From contig DKVI01000109.1 in the NCBI GenBank assembly GCA_002491115.1, positions 1 through 24,090 of the forward strand: DNA of 24,090 nucleotides, read 5' to 3'. A program made the translations under genes and the position numbers. A model generated the notes under the pieces. It was not told the DNA's origin. It was given only the letters and a program-made list of their open reading frames with translations, and ran no database searches. The DNA is from Lachnospiraceae bacterium UBA7182 (lineage in GTDB: Bacteria > Bacillota > Clostridia > Lachnospirales > Lachnospiraceae). Below, one piece after another: positions 1 to 8,017 of this stretch. The number at the start of each line of letters is the position of its first letter. Within the stretch, counting starts at the first letter, position 1.

Positions 1-102
1 GCCGCCTACGCAGACCATTGCTTTTTTGCCTTCCAGCGTCTTTAACGCCTCAAGAGCTCCTTTGCCATGATACACATCTCTTGGTAATGTGAAACGTGCC
101 AT
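1..102 (-). CDS. Iron-containing alcohol dehydrogenase, N-terminal 34 codons only
   Basis: Only the first 34 codons are inside the window; the gene continues past position 1. The peptide opens MARFTLPRDVYHGKGALEAL and goes on to a KKAMVCVGG segment. This matches the start of group III iron-containing alcohol dehydrogenases, where the first beta strand leads into the NAD-binding GG motif. The family oxidises alcohols or reduces aldehydes/ketones with NAD(P) and Fe2+. The ATG at 102-100 follows an AAAGGAGGT site at 119-111 with 8-nt spacing, so the start is secure. It has its own promoter (148-176) and is divergent from the molybdenum-cofactor operon; a shared box in both promoters suggests co-regulation. 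The exact substrate cannot be read from this fragment. Confidence 0.8.
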   Translation of the reverse strand, partial: MARFTLPRDVYHGKGALEALKTLEGKKAMVCVGG

Positions 103-147
103 AAAAAAATACCTCCTTTGAAAAATGTTTTGTACCTTATGTACAGT

Positions 148-176
148 ATCATATTATTTCGCGCGAAAAATAGCAA
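148..176 (-). promoter_or_regulatory. Promoter of the alcohol dehydrogenase gene
   Basis: On the minus strand, TTGCTA (176-171) and TATGAT (153-148) are separated by exactly 17 nt, a good sigma-A promoter. The spacer holds the palindrome TTTCGCGCGAAA (157-168) and the box GCGAAATAATAT (162-151), which also overlaps the -10. Confidence 0.7.
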
Positions 177-218
177 GTAAAATTAATAAAACTATTGCAA
201 TATTGTGCGAAATAATAT
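151..218. promoter_or_regulatory. Inverted 12-bp boxes shared by the two divergent promoters (candidate operator)
   Basis: ATATTATTTCGC at 151-162 and its perfect reverse complement GCGAAATAATAT at 207-218 are 44 bp apart. Each copy lies between the -35 and -10 of one of the divergent promoters, in the same orientation relative to transcription. That is the placement expected of a repressor operator or of sites for one factor acting on both genes. The obvious candidate protein is the HTH regulator starting at 287 (inference). Confidence 0.6.
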
Positions 219-223
219 ATATT
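195..223 (+). promoter_or_regulatory. Promoter of the molybdenum-cofactor operon
   Basis: TTGCAA (195-200) and TATATT (218-223) are separated by 17 nt. The GCGAAATAATAT box (207-218) lies in the spacer and touches the -10. The first start codon is 63 nt downstream of the -10, leaving a short AT-rich leader with no obvious structure. Confidence 0.65.
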
Positions 224-286
224 AATACAAAACACCACAAAATAACGCAATAACCACAGACAAAACTACACACAGGAGGTTTTTAT

Positions 287-1231
287 TTGGATCAGAATAA
301 ATCTTTATCAACCGAACAGGTTGCCAAAATACTGCATGTCAGTAAGAGTACGATCTATGCGCTGATCAAAAAAGGGGACATTACTTCTTATAAGATCGGC
401 AGGAAAGTCCGTTTCACCCAGGAGGATGTGGACGCCTATATTGCCCGCTCGCGCCACTCCCAGCAGGTGGCGGCTCCCGTACAGAAAGTAACGGTGCAAA
501 GCAGCCTGCTCTATGGAGAATCTCCGCAGAAGACGCCGCTGATCATCTCCGGACAGGATGTAATCCTGGATATTTTATCCAATCATCTCCATCAATACGG
601 CATCCAGGCCTTACGGGCTTATGTGGGAAGTTTTGAAAGCCTTCTGTCCCTCTATCAGGACAATGTACAGGCAGCCACCTGTCATTTATGGGATTCGGAT
701 ACGGACACTTATAATCTGCCCTATATCCGCCGCCTGATGCCGGGCGTCCATGCGCTGGCAGTCAATCTGACCTATCGCATGCAGGGTTTTTATGTAAAAA
801 AAGGCAACCCGAAAGAAATCACATCCTGGAAAGACCTGACAAGACCGGACGTTTCGATTCTGAACCGGAGGAAAGGCACCGGCTCACGGATTCTGCTGGA
901 CGAGCATCTGTTCCATATGGGGATTTCTTCCGGCTCTGTCAACGGCTATGAGAACGAAATGTCTTCCCACCTTACCGTCGCCACCGCCATCGTAGAAGGC
1001 CAGGCCGACGTCGGGATCGGTACAGGACGGGTCATCAAACAGTTCCCTGACCTGGATTTTATTCCGGTTCAGCGGGAACGCTATGATCTGGTCATTAAAA
1101 AAGAAATGTATCAGTCCCCCGAGATCCAGGCCATGCTGCAGGTCTTAAGGTCCCGGGAATACCAGAATGATATTTTTACTATCGCAGATAACGATTACAC
1201 AGATTTGGGAAAGATCGTAGGGGAGGTTTGA
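287..1231 (+). CDS. HTH transcriptional regulator with C-terminal PBP_like (molybdate/tungstate-type) sensor domain
   Basis: This 314-residue protein has two parts. Residues 8-55 are an excisionase/MerR-like helix-turn-helix (STEQVAKILHVSKSTIYALI then KIGRKVRF). Residues about 82-305 are a cytoplasmic periplasmic-binding-protein fold of the PBP_like type, with the conserved KGNPKEI, NRRKGTGSRILLD and HLTVATAIVEGQADVGIG stretches. There is no signal peptide or membrane segment, so it senses a ligand inside the cell. Domains of this type are found with HTH and MoeA domains and are thought to bind molybdate, tungstate or a related ligand; the actual ligand is not shown by the sequence. Translation starts at TTG (287), supported by AGGAGGT at 274-280. 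The next gene starts one nucleotide after the stop. It probably regulates its own operon and the divergent dehydrogenase. Confidence 0.85.
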   Translation: MDQNKSLSTEQVAKILHVSKSTIYALIKKGDITSYKIGRKVRFTQEDVDAYIARSRHSQQVAAPVQKVTVQSSLLYGESPQKTPLIISGQDVILDILSNHLHQYGIQALRAYVGSFESLLSLYQDNVQAATCHLWDSDTDTYNLPYIRRLMPGVHALAVNLTYRMQGFYVKKGNPKEITSWKDLTRPDVSILNRRKGTGSRILLDEHLFHMGISSGSVNGYENEMSSHLTVATAIVEGQADVGIGTGRVIKQFPDLDFIPVQRERYDLVIKKEMYQSPEIQAMLQVLRSREYQNDIFTIADNDYTDLGKIVGEV

Positions 1232-1232
1232 T

Positions 1233-2453
1233 ATGCTGACAGTAAAAACACCGGATGAAGTATTGGAGATCATAAAGACTGCATTTTTACCGGTTCCGGA
1301 CCGGACAGAGACGGTTCCTTACACAGAAGCCGCCGGACGCGTCCTGGCGGAAGATATCCGCGCCACGGAATATGTCCCGGCTTTTAACCGGTCCACCGTT
1401 GACGGCTTTGCCGTAAAGGCAAAAGATACTTTCGGATGCAGCGACAGCATTCCGGCAATCCTTATGAACACAAAGGAAATCCTTATGGGGCAGGCTGCCG
1501 GTCTTGTACTCACGGAAGGCCAGTGCGCGCCTATCCCTACCGGCGGAGAAGTGCCGGAAGGAGCGGATGCCGTACAGATGGTCGAGTTTACGGAAGATTA
1601 TAAAGACGGAACCACCGGTATCTTAAAACCTGTCGCTCCCGGCCATAATATCATTCTAAAAGGGGACGACGTCTATCCCGGCAAGCCGGTCCTTACCGCC
1701 GGACGGAAGCTGACCGCCCAGGATGTGGGCGCGCTGGCCGCCATGGGGATCATGAAAGTGCCCGTGGCGCGCAGATTGAAAGTGGCAATCTTATCCACCG
1801 GCGACGAACTGGTTCCTCCGGAGCAAACCCCCGGTCCGGGACAAATCCGCGATGTAAACAGCAGCCTTTTATCCGCCCTGATCACACAGATGGGCGCGGT
1901 TCCTGTCTTTTATGGAATCATACCTGATCAGGAGGAACTTTTAAGCCGTCATGTGGAAAAGGCTGTCCAGGAATGCGACGTGATTCTGCTCTCCGGCGGC
2001 AGCAGCGTGGGCGTCAAAGACGCCGCCTGCCGCATCATCGAGTCCCAGGGGGAGATTCTGTTTCATGGAATCGCCATGAAGCCCGGCAAACCGACGATCT
2101 TCGGAAAGGCAGGCTCACGCCCTGTCATTGGTCTTCCGGGACATCCGGTCGCAGCATTTTTTATTACGCACATTTTTATCAGAAAGCTTCTGGCACGGCT
2201 TAGCGGACAGACCTTAAGGGAATTTAAGGTAACCGCCCTGTTATCCGAATCCGTGGAAGCAAACCACGGCCGCGCGCAGTATAACGGCGTCTTCCTGGAA
2301 GAAAAAGATGGACACCTGACGGCCCATCCCATCCGCGGGAAATCCGGCCTGATCACCACGCTGGCGGGTTCGGACGGCTATTTCTGCATTCCCCGGGACT
2401 GCGAAGGCTTCCCTGCAGGAACAGCGGTTTCCGTCACCTTATATGAACTGTAA
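1233..2453 (+). CDS. moeA: Molybdopterin molybdotransferase MoeA (first copy)
   Basis: This 406-residue protein is a normal-length MoeA, which inserts molybdate into adenylylated molybdopterin in the last step of molybdenum-cofactor synthesis. Visible landmarks are NRSTVDGFAV (residues 52-61, equivalent to the SAMDGYAV motif), PTGGEVPEGADAVQMVE, LSTGDELVPP, DVNSSLL and the MPT-binding loop LSGGSSVGVKD, followed by HGIAMKPGKP and GLPGHPVA. The C-terminal beta-barrel domain IV is present. The start is one nucleotide after the regulator stop, and GGGGAGG inside the regulator's last codons serves as its ribosome site, so the two are translationally coupled. It is followed by a second, clearly different MoeA. 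Such pairs may split molybdenum and tungsten insertion, but which metal this copy handles cannot be told here. Confidence 0.9.
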   Translation: MLTVKTPDEVLEIIKTAFLPVPDRTETVPYTEAAGRVLAEDIRATEYVPAFNRSTVDGFAVKAKDTFGCSDSIPAILMNTKEILMGQAAGLVLTEGQCAPIPTGGEVPEGADAVQMVEFTEDYKDGTTGILKPVAPGHNIILKGDDVYPGKPVLTAGRKLTAQDVGALAAMGIMKVPVARRLKVAILSTGDELVPPEQTPGPGQIRDVNSSLLSALITQMGAVPVFYGIIPDQEELLSRHVEKAVQECDVILLSGGSSVGVKDAACRIIESQGEILFHGIAMKPGKPTIFGKAGSRPVIGLPGHPVAAFFITHIFIRKLLARLSGQTLREFKVTALLSESVEANHGRAQYNGVFLEEKDGHLTAHPIRGKSGLITTLAGSDGYFCIPRDCEGFPAGTAVSVTLYEL

Positions 2454-2489
2454 ATAATAGAGAATACAATTTTTTAACAGGAGAATCCT

Positions 2490-4400
2490 ATGGCATTTCA
2501 ATATTTGACAAATATACCTCTGGAACAGGCAAAAAAAGAATATGTTCAACTGCTGACAGCCAACGGCATGGGTGCAGGCTCTGAGCGCATGAATGTCACA
2601 CAGGCCTGCGGCCGGACCACCGCCCGGGCGGTTTACGCGCATATCTGCGCCCCCCATTATCATGCCAGCGCCATGGACGGAATCGCCGTACAGGCCAGTG
2701 ATACCTTCGGCGCCACCCAGACCACTCCGGTCGCGCTGACGCCGGAGCAGTATGTGACACTGGACACCGGCGACCCGATCCCGGAGAACTGCGACGCAGT
2801 GATCATGGTGGAAGATATCGTAAAAAACGAAGACGGTTCTGTCCGTCTCTACGATGCTGCCGCACCCTGGCAGCATATCCGCCAGATTGGGGAAGATATC
2901 TGTGCAGGCGAGATGATCCTGCCTGCTTATACTACCGTCTCTCCTTCCGCGATCGGAGCCCTGCTGGCAGGAGGCGTGATGGAAATAGACGTACTCAGAC
3001 AGCCGATAGTAGGCATCATCCCCACAGGAGACGAGATTATACCGCCCACATCCGACCCGGCGCCCGGCGATATCATAGAGTTTAACTCCTCTATCTTTTC
3101 CGCCATGCTCCGCCAGTGGGGCGCCCTGCCGGTCACCTATCCGATCGTACCCGACCGGTTTGACCAGATTAAATCCGCCGTATCCGCCGCTCTTTCAGAA
3201 TGCGACATGGTGATTTTGAATGCCGGTTCCTCCGCAGGGCGGGAAGACTATTCCGCGCAGGTCATCCGCGAGTCAGGCGGCGTCCTCTATCACGGAATTG
3301 CCATGAAGCCCGGCAAACCGGCGATCCTGGGATATCAGGGCGCCAAAGCCATCCTGGGTGTACCCGGCTATCCGGTCTCCGGAATCATCGTGATTGAGCA
3401 GTTATTAAAACCTTTGATCGAAGCATTCAGCCGACATCCGCTCCCACAGGAATCGTCCGTCCGGGCGTTCCTCTCCCGCCCGGTTGTCTCCGGACTTAAA
3501 TACCAGGAGTTTGTCCGGGTACGTATGGGATATGTGGACGGCAGGCTGATCGCCTCCCCGCTGAGCCGGGGCAGCGGCGTGGTGTCTTCTTTTATGAAAG
3601 CGGACGGTATCCTTACCATCCCCCAGGGACTCGAAGGATATGAAGCCGGAAGCGAAGTCACGGTCCAACTCCTGCGCCCCCAGGAGGAACTGAAACACAC
3701 ACTGGTTGCCATCGGAAGCCATGACCCGCTGCTGGACGAAGTCTCCGATCTGCTCCACAGAAAAGATACTTCCTGCTTTATGGCGTCCACCCACACAGGT
3801 TCCATGGGCGGTATCATGGCTGTCCGCCGCAAAGAGACGCATATCGCCGGTATCCATCTTCTGGACGAAAACGACGGAACCTACAATGAATCCTATGTCC
3901 GCAAATATTTCCCCCAGGGCGGTGTTCGCCTTGTGGAATGCGTCGGAAGGACCCAGGGAATCATGGCCGCCAAAGGCAATCCGAAAAATATAACCGGAAT
4001 CGACTCTCTGACCGCACCCGGCATTCGCTATGTGAACCGGCAGAAAGGCTCCGGCACAAGGATTTTAATGGACTACCTGTGCAAAAAGAACCATCTGGAT
4101 ACGTCCGCTGTCTATGGTTATGACCGGGAGGAATTTACCCATACTTCCGTCGCCGCCCAGATCGCGTCCGGCTCCGCCGACGCAGGCATGGGGATCTATT
4201 CCGCGGCGAAAATGTACGACCTTTCGTTTATCCCCGTCTGCACGGAACAGTACGATCTTCTGATCCCTGACAGCGCATGGGATACGCCGCTTGTGCAGGA
4301 ACTGATCCGGATTCTCAAAAGCGACGCATTTGCCGGAAAGCTTAAGGAACTGGGCGGCTATACGCTTCAGTCCCCGGGTGAAATACGATGCGCATTTTAG
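2490..4400 (+). CDS. moeA: MoeA fused to a C-terminal PBP_like domain (second molybdotransferase)
   Basis: The 636-residue protein is much longer than a normal MoeA of about 400. Residues 1-400 are a full MoeA with HASAMDGIAV (D63), DTGDPIPENCDAVIMVE, PTGDEIIPP, FNSSIFSAM and the variant MPT loop LNAGSSAGREDY. Residues about 401-630 are a PBP_like domain homologous to the one in the regulator at 287: both have KGNPK-I, NR-KG-GTRIL-D, VA--I--G-AD-G-G and FIPV--E-YDLLI. The likely role is molybdate or tungstate loading onto molybdopterin, with the added domain delivering or sensing the oxyanion (inference). ATG at 2490 is preceded by AGGAG at 2480-2484. The 3' end overlaps the next gene by 13 nt. 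MoeA-PBP_like fusions are known in Clostridia and archaea. Confidence 0.88.
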   Translation: MAFQYLTNIPLEQAKKEYVQLLTANGMGAGSERMNVTQACGRTTARAVYAHICAPHYHASAMDGIAVQASDTFGATQTTPVALTPEQYVTLDTGDPIPENCDAVIMVEDIVKNEDGSVRLYDAAAPWQHIRQIGEDICAGEMILPAYTTVSPSAIGALLAGGVMEIDVLRQPIVGIIPTGDEIIPPTSDPAPGDIIEFNSSIFSAMLRQWGALPVTYPIVPDRFDQIKSAVSAALSECDMVILNAGSSAGREDYSAQVIRESGGVLYHGIAMKPGKPAILGYQGAKAILGVPGYPVSGIIVIEQLLKPLIEAFSRHPLPQESSVRAFLSRPVVSGLKYQEFVRVRMGYVDGRLIASPLSRGSGVVSSFMKADGILTIPQGLEGYEAGSEVTVQLLRPQEELKHTLVAIGSHDPLLDEVSDLLHRKDTSCFMASTHTGSMGGIMAVRRKETHIAGIHLLDENDGTYNESYVRKYFPQGGVRLVECVGRTQGIMAAKGNPKNITGIDSLTAPGIRYVNRQKGSGTRILMDYLCKKNHLDTSAVYGYDREEFTHTSVAAQIASGSADAGMGIYSAAKMYDLSFIPVCTEQYDLLIPDSAWDTPLVQELIRILKSDAFAGKLKELGGYTLQSPGEIRCAF

Positions 4401-5833
4401 ACGGACAGCCCTCTGTATATGACACTGTCATTATTGGCGGAGGGCTTCTGGGATGTTTTTGCGCGCTCAATCTGGCGCGCTGCTCTTTGAAAACGCTGCT
4501 TCTGGAAAAACGCGAGGATGTATGTACAGGCATCTCCAAAGCCAACACGGCCGTCATCTATCCCGGCTACGACAACCGCCCCGGCACCCTTAAAACCACT
4601 TTAACCCTGAAGGCCAATCGGGATTTTGAAAAACTCTGCCAAAAACTGAATGTATCGTTCTCCCGCTGCGGCTCGCTCCTCATAAGCGAAGGCCCAAAAG
4701 GCAGGCAGACTGTGGAAAAAAAATACCGTCAGGGAATCGAAAACCAGATACCTGGCCTGAAACTTCTGTCAGCCCGGGAACTGTCAGAACTGGAACCCGG
4801 CCTGACGCCCAAAGCTTCCCTGGGCCTGTATGCGCCCTCCGCCGGGACGGTCCACCCCTGGGAACTTTGCATTGCCGCCTGGGAGGCCGCGAAAGAACTG
4901 GGCGCTCAGACGATGTTTCACTCGGAAGTGACCGGTATCTGTAAAAAGGACGCGTATTTTCATCTGGAAATCAACCATAAACATACGGTACTAAGCCGAA
5001 GCGTCATTAACTGCGCCGGCATCCTGGCAGACCAGGTACAGGCACTTTATACAGAACCTGTGATCCGAATACGGCCGGAACTGGCGGAATATATGCTGTT
5101 TGAACCGGAAAAAAAAGATCTGCTGAAGCATATTATTTTTTATGAAACAGAAGAAAAAGGGATTTCACTTGTTCCCACCCTGAACGGGAAAATACTGGCA
5201 GGCCCTGTCAACCGCCCGGCTAACGCCGACTCTCCTTTGTCCACCTCAGACGCCGGCCAAAAAAAGCTTCTGGCAGAGAGTGAAAAAATACTGCCAAAGA
5301 TCGCAGAGGAAAAGAAACTCAGAAGCTTCTCAGGGCTTCGCCCGAATCCCTACGACCCGGCAGATCCCCAAAGAAGCCTGCGCGGTATGGAACCTCTGAT
5401 CACGGACACCAAAGACGGGCTGATCAGCCTGATCGGCATCAAAACGCCCGGCCTTACCTGTTCTCACGAACTGGGAAAACTGATCCGGGATAAAGTACTG
5501 GATTTTCTGCATATAGATCCTGTTGTCAAAGAGATCCCGCCCCGCCCTGTCTTTCGTGAATATTCAGAAAATCCCGCCTGCCAGAAGATTCTGTGCCGAT
5601 GTGAGGGAATTACTTCAGGAGAAGTCCTGGACGCCATTCAAAGAGGCGCAACCACCATTGACGGCGTAAAAAAGCGAACCGGAAGCGGCATGGGCCTCTG
5701 TCAGGGAAGCCACTGCTCTCCCCGGATCGCAGAAATTTTATCCAGTACATTGTCTGTTCCCATGGAGCAGATCACAAAAGACGGGCCGGGGTCCTGTTAT
5801 CTGTCCCCCGGCTGTCAAAGGAATTTATTATGA
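4388..5833 (+). CDS. FAD-dependent dehydrogenase, GlpA/HcnC type, with C-terminal [2Fe-2S] domain
   Basis: The 481-residue protein starts with a DAO-family FAD domain (VIIGGGLLGCFCALNLA, residues 14-30; ANTAVIYPGYD; GLYAPSAGTVHPWEL). It ends with a BFD-like [2Fe-2S] domain whose cysteines are C403, C405, C438 and C443 in a CRCE ... CQGSHC arrangement. This is the layout of GlpA-like glycerol-3-phosphate dehydrogenases and the large subunits of HcnBC-type amine/amino-acid dehydrogenases. The substrate is unknown. Its ATG overlaps the MoeA fusion by 13 nt, with only a weak GGTGA upstream, and its stop overlaps the next start (ATGA), so it is expressed as part of the cofactor operon. A direct link to molybdenum enzymology is not established; it may feed electrons to or from a molybdenum enzyme encoded elsewhere. 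Confidence 0.8.
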   Translation: MRILDGQPSVYDTVIIGGGLLGCFCALNLARCSLKTLLLEKREDVCTGISKANTAVIYPGYDNRPGTLKTTLTLKANRDFEKLCQKLNVSFSRCGSLLISEGPKGRQTVEKKYRQGIENQIPGLKLLSARELSELEPGLTPKASLGLYAPSAGTVHPWELCIAAWEAAKELGAQTMFHSEVTGICKKDAYFHLEINHKHTVLSRSVINCAGILADQVQALYTEPVIRIRPELAEYMLFEPEKKDLLKHIIFYETEEKGISLVPTLNGKILAGPVNRPANADSPLSTSDAGQKKLLAESEKILPKIAEEKKLRSFSGLRPNPYDPADPQRSLRGMEPLITDTKDGLISLIGIKTPGLTCSHELGKLIRDKVLDFLHIDPVVKEIPPRPVFREYSENPACQKILCRCEGITSGEVLDAIQRGATTIDGVKKRTGSGMGLCQGSHCSPRIAEILSSTLSVPMEQITKDGPGSCYLSPGCQRNLL

Positions 5834-6774
5834 ATCATATTCCAGTCCTGATCATCGGCGGCGGAGCGGCCGGTATGGCCGCCGCTTTGGCCGCGGCGAA
5901 AAGACTTTCCGAACTGAAACCGGATATAAATCCCGGAGAGTATATCACACTGCTGGAGCGGGAGTCCGCGCCGGGAGGCGTGCTGAGACAGTGTATTCAC
6001 CATGGTTTTGGGCTTACGCGCTTTTCATCGGATCTGACCGGTGTCGAATATATGCGTCGATTCAGCGAACCTTTTTTGACATCCGGTATCCGCTTCCGGC
6101 CGGATACATCCGCTCTGCATATATTCCCGGACCGGACCGTATCTGTATCCGGACTGCATACCGGACGCGCCAGGCTGGCTTTTGATCATCTGATCCTGGC
6201 TTCGGGGTGTTATGAACGATCTTTCTGGTCTTTGACTCCTGCCGGCACCAGACCTTCCGGTATTTATGCCGCCGGGGAAGCCCAGTATCTGATTAACTGC
6301 TGCCACAAAAGTATCGGCGAACAGGCAGTCGTTCTCGGAAGCGGGGATATGGGGCAGATTCTTGCCCGAAGAATGGTTCTGGAAGGAAAAAAGGTACTGG
6401 CTGTCATAGAAAAAAATCCCGTCTGCGGCGGACTTAGGAAAAATCAGCAGGAATGCCTGGAGAAATATCAGATCCCTGTGTTGCTTTCTTCCACCGTCCT
6501 TGCTGTCCATGGAGAAAGCCGCATCACCGGCGTCACCGTGCAGAATTTACAGACACAAGAAGATACCTTCCTCCCCTGCGACACGCTGATCAGCGCCGTG
6601 GGACTGATTCCGGAACAACGGATTCTGGACCGGAGCCTGACAAAAGACAGGCTGCCCGAATGGATCAGCCTGTGCGGCAACTGTCACCATGTCCATAAAA
6701 TCGTGGACAGCGTCACCTTGCAGGCGGAAGAGGCAGGAAGGGAGGCTGTGGAAAAAACACTGAAAGATTATTGA
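5830..6774 (+). CDS. NAD(P)/FAD-dependent oxidoreductase, HcnB/GlpB-partner type
   Basis: This compact 314-residue pyridine-nucleotide disulfide oxidoreductase-fold protein has a first dinucleotide motif IIGGGAAGMAAA (residues 8-19), the diagnostic GGVLRQCIHHGFGL stretch (49-62) followed by DLTGVEYMRRF, and a second Rossmann motif VVLGSGDMGQILARR (167-181). The FAD-binding end is SLCGNCHHVHKIVD. It matches the middle subunit that accompanies GlpA-like FAD proteins in Clostridia, usually with a third small DUF1667 protein. That third protein is absent here. It is shorter than the usual roughly 420 residues because the region before the final CGN motif is reduced. The start shares ATGA with the preceding stop, and AAAGGAA precedes it. 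The gene is the last of the operon and ends 2 nt from the oppositely directed racemase. Confidence 0.8.
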   Translation: MNHIPVLIIGGGAAGMAAALAAAKRLSELKPDINPGEYITLLERESAPGGVLRQCIHHGFGLTRFSSDLTGVEYMRRFSEPFLTSGIRFRPDTSALHIFPDRTVSVSGLHTGRARLAFDHLILASGCYERSFWSLTPAGTRPSGIYAAGEAQYLINCCHKSIGEQAVVLGSGDMGQILARRMVLEGKKVLAVIEKNPVCGGLRKNQQECLEKYQIPVLLSSTVLAVHGESRITGVTVQNLQTQEDTFLPCDTLISAVGLIPEQRILDRSLTKDRLPEWISLCGNCHHVHKIVDSVTLQAEEAGREAVEKTLKDY

Positions 6775-6776
6775 AT

Positions 6777-7901
6777 CTATACTGCGATTCTTCTAACCCG
6801 CTCCCCCATCCTGCTTAAAATTTCATTGGATATCGTTCCCGCTTCCACGGCCATCTCCTGGGCCTTAATTTCGGCATCCCTGCTTTTGCCAATCAGGACG
6901 GCCTCGTCTCCGGACACTGCTTCCGGCACTTCCGTCACGTCCAGAAGAAGCTGATCCATACAGATTCTTCCCACAATCGGAACTTTCTTTCCTCTTACCA
7001 GCGCATGCCCTTTATTGGAAAGAGCGCGCGGAATCCCGTCCGCGTAGCCGATGGATACTGCCGCTATTTTACGAAAAGAAGGCGCGTGCCAGGCAAGGCC
7101 GTATCCTGCGCCCTCCCCCTGACTTACTTCCCGCACGCATCCGATTCTCGCCTTCAAAGATAATACAGGCCGCAGATCAAATTTCTGCTCCAGGCTTTGC
7201 GACGGTTCGCTTAAAGCCCCGTACAGCGCAATTCCCACCCTGGCGTAGTCATAATTTCCGGATAACAGTTTTTTATTCAATATGCCATAGCTTCCCTGCA
7301 AATGTGTGGAAAATTCTGCATTTACCGAATCCTTCAGATATTGAACCGCCCGAAGAAAACGTCTTTCCTGAAGCTTTACAAACGCCTGCTCTGCCTCTGT
7401 CTCCCCATCGGACGTACACAGATGAGAATAGACCCCTGTAATTTTCAGATTTTCAAACTCCCAAAGCCTGCAAATCCTTGAAATATGGTCGCTGGACTCA
7501 CCCAGCCTGTGCATCCCTGTATCAATGCCTATGTGTACTGTCAGCTCTTTTCCATAAGCCGCCATCGTTTCCCCATACGCATAATCCACGATGGTCTGTG
7601 TCAGGCAATATTCCCGCAGCAGGTCAAAATTCTCCGGATGCGTATACCCAAGCACCAGAATCTCCCCTTTGATCCCGGCCCGGCGAAGCCGGACGCCTTC
7701 TTCCGCGCATGCCACACAAAAATGGCTGATTCCCAATTTCTGAAGTTCTTTCGAGATCAATATATCTCCATGCCCATATGCATTGGCCTTTACGGCAGGC
7801 ATCAAAGCTGTACTTTCAGGAAGAAACTTCTGAAACAGCCTGACATTATGCCTTAAATTTTCCTTATTCAATTCAATCCATGCCCTGCCTTTTTCGTACA
7901 T
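6777..7901 (-). CDS. vanT: VanT racemase subunit (PLP serine/alanine racemase)
   Basis: The 374-residue PLP-dependent racemase has the Schiff-base lysine K38 in PAVKANAYGHG, the opposing catalytic tyrosine Y267 in GAGYGLAWH, and IDTGMHRLG and RICMDQLLLDV. Segments such as RAWIELN-NLRHNV, RLRRAGIKGEILVLGYTHPE and GVYSHLCTSD are closer to the C-terminal half of VanT than to housekeeping Alr as I recall those sequences. In VanG/VanC-type resistance it makes D-Ser (and D-Ala) from the L-forms for the D-Ala-D-Ser ligase. Normally it is the C-terminal half of one membrane protein; here it is a separate gene with its own AGGAG site and ATG, 116 nt after the membrane-domain gene. It is cytoplasmic as encoded. 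It is the last gene of the van operon. Confidence 0.85.
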   Translation of the reverse strand: MYEKGRAWIELNKENLRHNVRLFQKFLPESTALMPAVKANAYGHGDILISKELQKLGISHFCVACAEEGVRLRRAGIKGEILVLGYTHPENFDLLREYCLTQTIVDYAYGETMAAYGKELTVHIGIDTGMHRLGESSDHISRICRLWEFENLKITGVYSHLCTSDGETEAEQAFVKLQERRFLRAVQYLKDSVNAEFSTHLQGSYGILNKKLLSGNYDYARVGIALYGALSEPSQSLEQKFDLRPVLSLKARIGCVREVSQGEGAGYGLAWHAPSFRKIAAVSIGYADGIPRALSNKGHALVRGKKVPIVGRICMDQLLLDVTEVPEAVSGDEAVLIGKSRDAEIKAQEMAVEAGTISNEILSRMGERVRRIAV

Positions 7902-7941
7902 AACGCCTTCTCCTATTCAAAGTTCCGCTACAGCCTTTCCA

Positions 7942-8001
7942 GCACCCCTGTACCTAGAACAATTTTAGGCCTCTTCGCGTCCTGCAATCGTTCCGGGTGC
8001 T
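7942..8001 (-). other. Gap between the two vanT genes with a long-range inverted repeat
   Basis: In the 116-nt gap AGCACCC (7941-7947) is the complement of GGGTGCT (7995-8001), and a smaller CCTA/TAGG pair lies inside. The transcript could fold there between the membrane subunit and racemase genes. No promoter or T-tract was seen, so it could be a stabilising or processing structure or chance. Confidence 0.3.
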
Positions 8002-8017
8002 GTCAAGGCTTCCGCTG

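Noticed and set aside
3368..3857. Long minus-strand open frames within the MoeA fusion
   Set aside because: They are antisense to a strongly conserved gene, have no ribosome sites and encode no recognisable motifs.
5815..6510. Minus-strand frames within the flavoprotein genes
   Set aside because: They are shadows of high-GC third positions in the true genes, with no domain evidence.
7902..8017. vanT as a frameshifted pseudogene
   Set aside because: Both parts have proper starts, ribosome sites and natural domain ends, and the gap is non-coding, so two separate genes fit better.
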